Origin: JAIVJG01 sp964236735
Lineage (GTDB): Bacteria > Acidobacteriota > Blastocatellia > Pyrinomonadales > Pyrinomonadaceae
Direction: 5' to 3'
DNA length: 64,000 nt
NCBI GenBank assembly: GCA_964236735.1
Contig: CAXSFM010000015.1
Location: forward strand, 1-64,000
Both the position numbers and the translations under genes were made by a program. The stretch's first letter is position 1. Each line of letters begins with the position of its first letter. The notes beneath the pieces were generated by a model that worked only from the letters and a program-made list of their open reading frames with translations, was not told where the DNA came from and ran no database searches. Of this stretch, positions 17,958-25,775 are shown piece after piece.

Positions 17958-18617
17958 ATGCCACAACCACACGCCCTCGCAGATGTCACTGACACGGACA
18001 CAACGACGCCCCATGTCGCCGTCCACTTCCCCGTGCAGGGACGCCAACTCCCCGCCGATCACGGCTACGCGCTCTACTCTGCGATCAGCCGTCGCCTGCC
18101 CGCACTCCACGGCACAACGTGGCTGGGGCTGGAACTCCTGAACGGCGTTCCTTGGCGACAAGGCATCATCGCGCTCCCCACACGCGGCGCGACCCTGCGC
18201 CTCCGCATCCCTGCCGACCACTACGGCCACGTCCTCCCCCTCGCCGGCGCACGCCTCGACATCGCCGGCCACACCATCCGCCTCGGCATCCCCTCTGCGC
18301 GCCCGCTCACGCCCGCGCCCTCGCTCTACGCGCGCTGTGTGACGATTAAGAAATTCACCGACGCCGAACCCTTCCTCGACGCCGCCCGCCGCCAACTCGA
18401 CGCGCTCAACATCAATGCCACACTCGAACTCCCCCTCGACGAACAAGGCCGCCCACGCCGCCGCATCATCACCATTCAAGGCCGCCACGTCGTCGGCTTC
18501 TCCCTCGCCGCCCACCATCTCAACGACGACGATTCCCTCCACCTCCAAACCTCCGGCATCGGCGGACGCCGCGCGATGGGCTGCGGGCATTTCAATCCAA
18601 TCATCAATCTTGATTAA
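17958..18617 (+). CDS. cas6: Cas6 (Cmx6-type) crRNA endonuclease
   Basis: A 219-residue protein with the ferredoxin-like fold pattern of Myxan-type Cas6 (Cmx6). The glycine-rich loop near the C-terminus, GIGGRRAMGCGHF (about 200-212), is the characteristic Cas6 signature, and H19/H25 in the N-terminus are candidate catalytic bases. It cuts the pre-crRNA at the base of the repeat hairpin GCC-GAAA-GGC, leaving a 5' handle that should be TTGAGCAC. The start ATG follows CGGAG by 7 bases. It opens the cas operon, 23 bases before cas3. Confidence 0.85.
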   Translation: MPQPHALADVTDTDTTTPHVAVHFPVQGRQLPADHGYALYSAISRRLPALHGTTWLGLELLNGVPWRQGIIALPTRGATLRLRIPADHYGHVLPLAGARLDIAGHTIRLGIPSARPLTPAPSLYARCVTIKKFTDAEPFLDAARRQLDALNINATLELPLDEQGRPRRRIITIQGRHVVGFSLAAHHLNDDDSLHLQTSGIGGRRAMGCGHFNPIINLD

Positions 18618-18640
18618 TCCAAGAGGCAAAGGGGAAAGTT

Positions 18641-20974
18641 ATGAGCATGAACAAACCGCCCACAGTGCTTCTTGCTAAAAGCAAGCGAGCAGGTAGAGAG
18701 GAAGTTTCTTTACAAAGGCATTTATCAGAGACGGAGCAGTCCGCTGAACAGATATTTCGTCTCGATGGGAGGTGGGGACGCAACTGGTGTCGCTTCTTTC
18801 AAATTAACGGGGATGAAGCAAAGGAAAAGTTTTTATTGAACTTGCGTGTAGCAGCACTTCTGCACGATATAGGAAAGGCCAACGAAGATTTTTACGCGGC
18901 TGTCACGAGTCCTACACGGATTATGCAAACGCTCCGGCATGAGCACATCAGTGCGCTGCTTTTACAACTGCCTGAAGTTCGCAGTTGGCTTGCACAAAAT
19001 ACATCTCTCGATCTCGATGTCGTAACGGCTGCGGTTCTTTCACATCACGTCAAGGCTGCGCTTGATGGAGATTGGAAATGGTGTCAGCCACGCGGCAAAA
19101 GAACGCTTCAGTTGTTCATGGAACACGTCGAAGTGACTTCGATTCTCAAACGCATTGCGGAAATCGCCAGTTTGAGCGAGCCGCCACGACTGGCAGAGAA
19201 CATCTGGGCAGAAAGAATGCCGTGGACGCAAGCATGGCAAAACGGTAGAAGTGCCGCGTTGAAATTCAAGCGCGAGTTATCAGCAAACAAAGAACGCTTG
19301 GCACTGTTGCTGGCAACTAAAGCGGGCGTGATAGTCGCCGATGCTGCCTCATCTGGATTAGTCCGAGAAGGCTATGAATATCATTTGATGGCTGCTTGGA
19401 TCGAAGAAAAAGTACATGCCTCAGCAATCGGCGCGAATGATATTTCAGATGCCATCCTTGCGCCACGCGCGGAACAAATCGCGCAGCGAACATGCAAGCC
19501 GTTCACGCTTCACGCCTTTCAGGAGCGGACGGCACAACAGGGTTCGCGTGTTCTACTGCTTGCGGCGTGCGCTGCGGGTAAGACCATCGCCGCGTGGAAA
19601 TGGGCAGAGGCTCAGGTGCGTGAGCGCGAAATCGGAAAGGTCATCTTTCTTTATCCGACAAGAGGCACGGCGACCGAAGGCTTTCGTGATTACGTTGGGT
19701 GGTCGCCTGAAACCGAAGGCGCGCTCGTCACCGGCACTTCACGTTATGAACTCGAAGCGATGCGGACAAATCCAAGCGAAGCGACCATTGGTAAAAGCCA
19801 TAAACTAAGCGAAGGTGAAGAACGATTGTACGCGCTTGGATTATGGTCACGTCGCTATTTCAGCGCGACGGTAGATCAGTTTTTAGGTTTCATGGAGCAC
19901 AGCTATACAGGTTTGTGCCTGCTTCCTTTGCTGGCAGATAGCGCGGTGATTATTGATGAAATACACAGCTTTGACCGTCGCATGTTTGATTCTCTGATTA
20001 GTTTCTTAAAAACGTTTGACGTGCCTGTGCTGTGCATGACAGCAACGCTTCCGCCACGCCGCCGCGATGAACTAATCAAAGCGGGGCTTAAAGTTTATCC
20101 CACCGCCGATGACCGTGTGGAACTTGCGGATTTGGAGAAACAGGAGCAACATCCGCGCTATCAACTCGCACCTCTCAATGATGCGAGCGAAGCACTTACT
20201 AAAGCTATTGACGCTTATCGCGCAGGGCAACGTGTCTTGTGGGTCGTCAACACGGTAGCTCGTTGTCAGGCGATAGCAAGATGTCTCGAAGAAGCACTCA
20301 ACGATCAGGTTCTCATCTATCATAGCCGGTTTCGGCTGCTTGATCGTCAACGAGTCCATGCAAACACCGTCAAAGCATTTCAGCAGATCACCGCGCCAGC
20401 CATTGCTGTAACCACACAGGTCTGCGAGATGAGTCTCGACCTTGATGCGGATGTGTTGATAACGGAAGTCGCGCCGATTTCCTCTCTCGTTCAACGCTTT
20501 GGACGCGCCAACAGGCATCTGGCAAGAGGCGAAGATTTTCGCGCAACCTTACACACTTATCATCCTGAGAAAACGCTTCCATATACTAAAGAAGAAATTC
20601 AAGCGGCAGATTCGTTTCTTGAAGAACTCGGTGCTGGTGATGTGAGTCAACGCTTGATGGCGGAAAAGCTGGAACAGTTTGCGCTCAACGAACCGGAAGC
20701 CGATGGCAGCGCACGCTTCCTTGCGGGTGGATACTTTGCCACTCGCGGCGAGTTTCGCGACACAGACGATTACACGCAGCCCTGCATCCTCGATTGCGAT
20801 TTGGAAAACGTCAAAGCCCTTCTTGATGCTCACGAACCTTATGACGGTTTTATGATTAACGTTCCCAAGAACTGCGTGAATGTTGACGAGACGCGACCTG
20901 GTTGGTTGCCCAAGTATCTCGGTGTGGCGAGCGCGGAGTTTTACAGCTCTGTTTATGGATTTGTGAAGGAGTAA
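18641..20974 (+). CDS. cas3: Cas3 helicase-nuclease
   Basis: A 777-residue effector nuclease of type I interference. The HD domain is N-terminal (ALLHDIGKAN, HD at 75-76; HEH near 107; SHHVKA near 131). A superfamily 2 helicase follows: Walker A ACAAGKT about 310-315, DEIH about 439-442, CMTATLPPR as motif III, and QRFGRANR near 617 as motif VI. All key residues are present, so it looks active. It unwinds and degrades the non-target strand after recruitment by the crRNA complex. GC content and codon use are visibly lower than in cas6 and the WYL gene, suggesting a different history for the cas3-cas5 block. Ten bases separate it from cmx8. Confidence 0.92.
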   Translation: MSMNKPPTVLLAKSKRAGREEVSLQRHLSETEQSAEQIFRLDGRWGRNWCRFFQINGDEAKEKFLLNLRVAALLHDIGKANEDFYAAVTSPTRIMQTLRHEHISALLLQLPEVRSWLAQNTSLDLDVVTAAVLSHHVKAALDGDWKWCQPRGKRTLQLFMEHVEVTSILKRIAEIASLSEPPRLAENIWAERMPWTQAWQNGRSAALKFKRELSANKERLALLLATKAGVIVADAASSGLVREGYEYHLMAAWIEEKVHASAIGANDISDAILAPRAEQIAQRTCKPFTLHAFQERTAQQGSRVLLLAACAAGKTIAAWKWAEAQVREREIGKVIFLYPTRGTATEGFRDYVGWSPETEGALVTGTSRYELEAMRTNPSEATIGKSHKLSEGEERLYALGLWSRRYFSATVDQFLGFMEHSYTGLCLLPLLADSAVIIDEIHSFDRRMFDSLISFLKTFDVPVLCMTATLPPRRRDELIKAGLKVYPTADDRVELADLEKQEQHPRYQLAPLNDASEALTKAIDAYRAGQRVLWVVNTVARCQAIARCLEEALNDQVLIYHSRFRLLDRQRVHANTVKAFQQITAPAIAVTTQVCEMSLDLDADVLITEVAPISSLVQRFGRANRHLARGEDFRATLHTYHPEKTLPYTKEEIQAADSFLEELGAGDVSQRLMAEKLEQFALNEPEADGSARFLAGGYFATRGEFRDTDDYTQPCILDCDLENVKALLDAHEPYDGFMINVPKNCVNVDETRPGWLPKYLGVASAEFYSSVYGFVKE

Positions 20975-20983
20975 GAAAAGACA

Positions 20984-22654
20984 ATGGCGAAGAAAGCGAC
21001 AACTCAGCCAGTCGAATTGTTAGAACTGGATTACCAGCTTGCGGAATTACCGTCTTCTCAACATCGCGCGGGGCTTGCGGGATTGGTCTTAATGGTGAAG
21101 TGGCTGGCGCGACAAGGGACGAACAAAGGCATTTGTGAGCTAACACGACTTGATGCGCTTGGAGCTACGTTAAAAATAAACGAGGCTGGTCTTGAAGCAT
21201 TATTCAATGAAGTTTATGCGGCAACGGGAGAAGAACAAGCACGTCCACAACCTTTTAAGAACAAGAACAAAGAAATCGTTCCACCTTTGAGAGAAGAGAT
21301 AAAACAGGAAACCGATCCTAAAAGCGGGAAGACGAAAGAGAAAACTGTTTACATCTATCCCGTTGTGATTCCCAAAGGAGCTTTCCTGCTTGATCTTGAC
21401 CCAAGTGCGAATGGCAATAATGGTGTTTGGGTTAAGCTCTGGCGAGACATGATCTGGAATATCTTTCGTGGTGTTCCAGCCACGCGCAAGCCTTTTGAAG
21501 ATAGAGCAGAGGGCAGACATTCTAATGATGCGTCGGACACATGGAACGATTTAACGCAGCCTCTCAACTACTCGGTAGATTTGCCGAGCACTTACTATAT
21601 CGGGGCGCAGGCTAACAACGCGGAAAACGTTCCTTTCAAAGACCGCGCAAGATTTCAGTTTCTTCTTCACTTCTGGCCGTTCGCCGCGCAGACATACATT
21701 CCGGCTCTTATCAACAACGAAGGCGAACGAGATTTTGTCGGCTACGCGCTGGCGATACCGGACGTTGCTAACCTTGAATGGTTCTGCGAAGAGTTGCCGC
21801 AGGCTTTGAAACATAATCGCGGCGTTGAGCTTTCAGGCTATCGCCCACGAGATAGCGTCGTTGATCTGGCAGTTGAAAGCGCACTAGACATTTTGAGTTT
21901 GTTACAAGCCCGCATTGCGACGCATCAAGGGGCGCAGGCAACAGGCGACCTCGTGCTTGGCATTGATGTCGTTCATGTCGAAAAGCAGGGCAACGTTATC
22001 AAGGTTCTCGGCACAGCACGACTTGACCCTGAAGCGAGCATGATTGATGAATACGCGCGGCTGCGACATAGCCTGTGGAATCCGCTTTTTCGCAAACAGA
22101 GGCTCTTGAATTTAATCAACGAGCGCGAGTGGTACGCAGGGTTCGAGACGATCTTTTCTCGCTTGCCTTATGAGCAAAGCATTGGCAATAAGAATTTCCG
22201 ACGCGATGCGCGGGAGTCGTTCAAGGATGAAATTGAAACCACGAATGAGGAGACAAACAAAACAATGATGGATGCTGAACAACCGGACGAGATTGAACAG
22301 AAAGAATCCGGCATCGCTCCTGCTCTGACCTGTGAAGAATTGATTTACAGGTTGGTCGGGACGTACATCAACCGGAAGCTCAAAAACAAATATCAACTCG
22401 AATGGTCGTCCGTAAAGGGCGATACAAAGAAGCAGGGCGAGTATGAAACGAGCAAAGAGAAGATTGCACGCGATGCTTTTCTGGCGGTGCGAAGCAGAAC
22501 CGGAGCGGACTTCGCCGACTACTTCGCTGCGACGCTTTGCTCCGTCCCGCAGCACATGGCAGAGAAACATTTCCAGACCATTGCGCGGGCGTTGCATGAA
22601 GACACCGACAAAGTTCGCACGCTCACAATGCTGGCTCTATCGGCACGCGGCTAA
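20984..22654 (+). CDS. cmx8: Cmx8/DevT-like large subunit of the Cascade complex
   Basis: A 556-residue protein at the position of the large subunit (Cas8 role) in Myxan-type operons, between cas3 and cas7. It contains ELDYQLAELPSSQHRAGLAGL at the N-terminus (residues about 12-32), a hallmark start of the Csx13/Cmx8 family, and a charged linker near 420-440. It has no nuclease or helicase motif. By analogy it reads the PAM and recruits Cas3. In Myxococcus the homolog DevT is part of the dev locus. Confidence 0.8.
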   Translation: MAKKATTQPVELLELDYQLAELPSSQHRAGLAGLVLMVKWLARQGTNKGICELTRLDALGATLKINEAGLEALFNEVYAATGEEQARPQPFKNKNKEIVPPLREEIKQETDPKSGKTKEKTVYIYPVVIPKGAFLLDLDPSANGNNGVWVKLWRDMIWNIFRGVPATRKPFEDRAEGRHSNDASDTWNDLTQPLNYSVDLPSTYYIGAQANNAENVPFKDRARFQFLLHFWPFAAQTYIPALINNEGERDFVGYALAIPDVANLEWFCEELPQALKHNRGVELSGYRPRDSVVDLAVESALDILSLLQARIATHQGAQATGDLVLGIDVVHVEKQGNVIKVLGTARLDPEASMIDEYARLRHSLWNPLFRKQRLLNLINEREWYAGFETIFSRLPYEQSIGNKNFRRDARESFKDEIETTNEETNKTMMDAEQPDEIEQKESGIAPALTCEELIYRLVGTYINRKLKNKYQLEWSSVKGDTKKQGEYETSKEKIARDAFLAVRSRTGADFADYFAATLCSVPQHMAEKHFQTIARALHEDTDKVRTLTMLALSARG

Positions 22655-22680
22655 AACTATTTTCTGATGTGGAGGAAACA

Positions 22681-23583
22681 ATGACCAGAAGCAAAAACCT
22701 GTTCGCTACCGTTCTCACCTATCCCGCGCCGAGTTCCAACTATCGCGGCGAGAGTGAAGAAAACCGCACGATGCTGCAAAAGATCAGCAAGGGCGGCAAG
22801 GAATACACCATCGTCAGCCCCGAAGCCATGCGAAACGCTTTGCGTGACATGCTGGCGCAAGCGGGGCTGCCATCCAACCGCAGCCGCCTGCACAATGAAG
22901 AGCAACTCGCCGTCGAGTTCAAGAGTTTTCCTAATGCCGAAGAGTATGCGGACGATTTCCTGTTCGGTTTTCTTGTTGCCGATAAGAAAGCTATTGCCGA
23001 CAACAAAGGTAAGCCAGCGAAAAGAGACAGCGTCTTTCGGATGAACATGGCAGTGGCGTTAACACCGTATCGCTTCAATGCTGTCTTCAATCAATCACCG
23101 CTCAACGCCGGAAAGAGCACATGGAAGAACTCTTCCACATCTGCGCTGATTCACCGCGAAGTGACACATACGGCTTATCAATATCCTTTTGCGCTGGCGC
23201 AGGAAGATTGCAAGGTCGGGAATGGACTAGAGTGGGCGAAAGGGTTGCTTGAGGCTATCGGGCAATTAAAAGATGTTGCTGGCGGTCACGCCAGAAGCTA
23301 TTACGAGATGTCACCGTCGAGCATCGTTGCGCGTCTAACGCCGAATCTTGTGGCCGGTTATGACACCTATGGATTCGATGAGATGGGCGACTTCGCAGAG
23401 CTTGAAAGAATCAACAAAGACGATTTGCCAGGCGATGAATTTTGGGTGGGCGGCGAGATTGTCCGCAACTTGTTGGCGGACGAACGCGAGCGTCTTGAAG
23501 GTGAAGGCGTGAAGCTTTACGACAATCCGCAAAAGCTGTTGGCTAATATTAGCGAAGCATTCATGCAGGTGGAGGCCAGTTAA
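22681..23583 (+). CDS. cas7: Cas7/DevR-like backbone protein
   Basis: About 300 residues from ATG 22681, chosen over ATG 22669 because GGAGG lies 6 bases upstream. The N-terminus FATVLTYPAPSSNYRGESEE and SSTSALIHREVTHTAYQYPF (middle) are typical of the Cst2/DevR branch of Cas7. Several copies coat the crRNA spacer in Cascade, with every sixth base flipped out. Its stop is joined to the cas5 start (TAAATG), so the two are translationally coupled. The length is normal for the family. Confidence 0.87.
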   Translation: MTRSKNLFATVLTYPAPSSNYRGESEENRTMLQKISKGGKEYTIVSPEAMRNALRDMLAQAGLPSNRSRLHNEEQLAVEFKSFPNAEEYADDFLFGFLVADKKAIADNKGKPAKRDSVFRMNMAVALTPYRFNAVFNQSPLNAGKSTWKNSSTSALIHREVTHTAYQYPFALAQEDCKVGNGLEWAKGLLEAIGQLKDVAGGHARSYYEMSPSSIVARLTPNLVAGYDTYGFDEMGDFAELERINKDDLPGDEFWVGGEIVRNLLADERERLEGEGVKLYDNPQKLLANISEAFMQVEAS

Positions 23584-24318
23584 ATGAAAACGCTTTGGCT
23601 GCGCGTGCGCGCTCCCTTCGCGGCGTTTCGCGGATTTCAGGCGGGAGTTTATAGAGCGACGAGTCCCGTCATGCCGCCTTCTGCCGCTTACGGGCTTGTC
23701 CTCAATCTGGCCGGAATAGAGATGCGCGCGATGACTCAAGGAGTAACTACGTTGATTCGTGATGATGTGCCGAAGTTGCGAATTGCGATTGGCATTGTTT
23801 CACCTGCGGAGAAGGGTTCGCTCTATCAACAACTACACAGTTATCCTGTCGGTAATTCCGGCAAAGAGTTAGCGGCTAAGACTCACGGCGCTAAATTCTG
23901 GATTGTTCCCGTCAGGCGCGAACTGCTCATCGGCCTTGATGCAACCATCGGCATTCAATCAATGGATGAGAACTTATTCAATTGTGTTGAGCGAGGGTTG
24001 CGCGGAGATTTTGACGAGGCGCGCTACGGGCTTCCCTTTGCCGGAGACAACAATTTCCTTTTTGATCGAATTGATATTGCGGAGCCGCCTGCAACGACTC
24101 GCTGGTACACGCGGATGCAGCCTGACGAGCCGCCACGTAAAGGGTCATGCCGGTTGACGGTTGGGATTGATCGTGCCGACAACAGTAAAACTTCCAGCTA
24201 CTTGTTTGCGCCGGTTGAGGAACAATCCGCATTCCCACCCGAAAGTGCGTGGACATGGACGCCATCTTCTCCGCCCGAAGCGGGAAACGCTATACACACT
24301 GCACAGAGTGTTCAGTAG
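23584..24318 (+). CDS. cas5: Cas5/DevS-like (Cmx5) protein
   Basis: A 244-residue protein starting with MKTLWLRVRAPFAAFRGFQ and containing PPSAAYGLVLNLAGIEMR, the diagnostic N-terminal pattern of Cas5 of the Cmx5/DevS group. It binds the 5' handle of the crRNA and caps the Cas7 backbone. It is the last gene of the compact cas6-cas3-cmx8-cas7-cas5 block; a minisatellite-like repeat begins right after it. A separate Cas6 is present, so Cas5 is not expected to do the processing. Confidence 0.87.
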   Translation: MKTLWLRVRAPFAAFRGFQAGVYRATSPVMPPSAAYGLVLNLAGIEMRAMTQGVTTLIRDDVPKLRIAIGIVSPAEKGSLYQQLHSYPVGNSGKELAAKTHGAKFWIVPVRRELLIGLDATIGIQSMDENLFNCVERGLRGDFDEARYGLPFAGDNNFLFDRIDIAEPPATTRWYTRMQPDEPPRKGSCRLTVGIDRADNSKTSSYLFAPVEEQSAFPPESAWTWTPSSPPEAGNAIHTAQSVQ

Positions 24319-24324
24319 GGATGG

Positions 24325-24600
24325 AGGTAATTCCAGCAATGTGTAAGGTACTTTTAGCAGAGTGAAGAATCGTTTCCGCAGTAGATGAAGTCGTTTTAGC
24401 AAGGCGAAAGATGATTTCTGCAACGTGTAAGGTCGTTTCCGCAGTGGGTGAGGTCGTTTCCGCAGTGTGCAAAGTGGTTTTAGCAGTGTGGGAGATGGTT
24501 TTTGCAGGCGGTGAGGTCGTTTTAGCGGATGGGAAGGTGGGTTTTGCAGTGGGCAGGATGGGTTTTGCAGCTTGGAAGATGATTTTAACGGGCAAAAGGG
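24325..24600. repeat. Degenerate 21-bp tandem repeat (minisatellite)
   Basis: About 13 diverged units of 21 bases follow the stop of cas5. A typical unit reads GTCGTTTCCGCAGTGGGTGAG, and the next ones differ at a few bases (GTGGTTTTAGCAGTGTGGGAG, ATGGTTTTTGCAGGCGGTGAG). Because 21 is a multiple of three, both strands show open frames with 7-residue repeats, which explains the small ORFs here. I see no start signal for a real gene. The rest of the gap to 24840 is GC-rich and empty. Confidence 0.85.
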
Positions 24601-24841
24601 TAGGGTTTTCGTGGCGAGCGAGGGGAAAGCGCGCGGTGGGCGCGTCGTGTGGGAGTTGCAGGGTAGTGGTAGCGATGTGATTGGTAATGTGTGCGCGTCG
24701 TGGCGGGGCGAAGGGATGTGATGCGACGGGGCGCGTGGGTTGCCGGCGGGCTGCCGCTATCGAAGGGCTGACGCTTCTTTGACCTCAACGGGGGACGCCT
24801 CAAATGTGACCCCTTCCATTCACCGAAAGGAGTTTGACGTC

Positions 24842-25537
24842 ATGGACGACAGAGATTTACGCAGTTACGAGATGGTCACGCGCGTGCGCGATTTCGGCGC
24901 GGAGGAGACGGCTTCGTTCCCGGCGACGACGCTCGGAGGCGAGTTGTTCGCGCAGGTCGGCGCGGCGGCGACGGAGTTGGCCGCGCACGTCGCGCGGAGA
25001 ATTTCAGGAAGCACCGACGCACGGCAGGGGACGGCGTCGAAGGCCGTGGCGCGCGAGGCTCTGCGCGCGAAGCTGGAGATGATTCGGCGCACGGCGCGTT
25101 CGATGTCGGTGACGATGGGGGGACTCGACCAGAAGTTCCGCATCCCGCGCAACATGTCGGATCAGGAGTTGCTCGGCACGGCGCAGTCGTTCTCTCTGGA
25201 CGCCGCGCCGCTCAAGGCCGACTTGATTCGCTTCGCGTTGCCGGCGAATTTTCTCACCGAACTCGACGCGCAGATCGCCGCATTCGAGAGCGCCGTCAAC
25301 AGCCAGCACGCGGGGCGCGGGCGGCAGGTGTCGGCGACCGCCGGGATTGACGACGCGCTTGAGCGTGCGCTCGCGGCAGTGCGCCAACTCGACGCCATCG
25401 TGCGAAACACTTTCCACGACGACCCGCAGAGGCTGGCCGCGTGGGAGAGCGCACGTCACATCCAGCGCGCGGCGCACACGAAGCAGACCGCGCCGACGCC
25501 GCCCGACCCTGCCAACGCGCCGCCGTCGCACACGTAA
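24842..25537 (+). CDS. Unknown 231-residue protein between cas5 and cas4-cas1
   Basis: ATG 24842 is preferred because GGAG lies 9 bases upstream; a longer frame from 24740 lacks this. The protein is mostly helical and alanine-rich (SYEMVTRVRDFGAEETASF at the start), with no cysteine pairs, membrane segment or signal peptide, and ends in a Pro/Thr-rich tail. I do not recognise the family and it is not a known cas gene. It interrupts the cas operon and has much higher GC than the cas3-cas5 block, so it could be an unrelated insertion or an accessory factor. Confidence 0.65.
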   Translation: MDDRDLRSYEMVTRVRDFGAEETASFPATTLGGELFAQVGAAATELAAHVARRISGSTDARQGTASKAVAREALRAKLEMIRRTARSMSVTMGGLDQKFRIPRNMSDQELLGTAQSFSLDAAPLKADLIRFALPANFLTELDAQIAAFESAVNSQHAGRGRQVSATAGIDDALERALAAVRQLDAIVRNTFHDDPQRLAAWESARHIQRAAHTKQTAPTPPDPANAPPSHT

Positions 25538-25579
25538 GACGCGCACGGCAAGGCCGGCACGTTCCGCTCGCCTCGTGTC

Positions 25580-25648
25580 CTTCGCGCCTTTGCGCCTTTG
25601 CGTGAGTCTTAACAGCGCGACAGAAAGACCTCACGCAAGGGCGCGAAG
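25580..25648. repeat. Imperfect inverted repeat
   Basis: The left arm CTTCGCGCC-TTTGCGCC-TTTGCGTGA pairs with the right arm TCACGCAAGGGCGCGAAG (25631-25648); the left arm has one extra copy of an 8-base TTTGCGCC unit. It can form a long hairpin in the gap after the unknown gene. It is either a terminator-like structure without a T run or a dispersed palindromic element. Confidence 0.5.
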
Positions 25649-25658
25649 CAGAATTTTG

Positions 25659-25755
25659 CAACGGACGCGATGATCGCCGTCAGGCGTTGAGCACATTGCC
25701 CACGCGCCGGATAACAATCAGGGTCGTTCCCATGATGCCGTCAGGCGATGAACAG
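25659..25755 (+). ncRNA. Second pair of degenerate CRISPR repeats, before cas4-cas1
   Basis: A first copy ends at 25694 with GCCGTCAGGCGTTGAGCAC, which matches the last 19 bases of the array repeat at 17 positions. A second copy, 25720-25755, matches at about 23 of 36 bases and contains GATGCCGTCAGGCGATGAACA. Both keep the GCC/GGC stem but carry GTCA instead of GAAA in the loop. The intervening segment is 25 bases if both repeats are full length, shorter than normal spacers. It lies 20 bases before the cas4-cas1 start. It may be another crRNA-like regulator or a decayed array remnant. Confidence 0.5.
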
Positions 25756-25775
25756 TCCGAGAAGGAGCATCGAGC

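Noticed and set aside
24290..24680. Two small ORFs with heptapeptide repeats
   Set aside because: Explained by the 21-bp tandem repeat, which stays open on both strands; no start signals.
24725..24745. Ten-base match between the 25-nt insert of the second degenerate repeat pair and GGCGCGTGGG near cas5
   Set aside because: The first four seed bases do not match and the sequence is GC-rich, so it is within chance.
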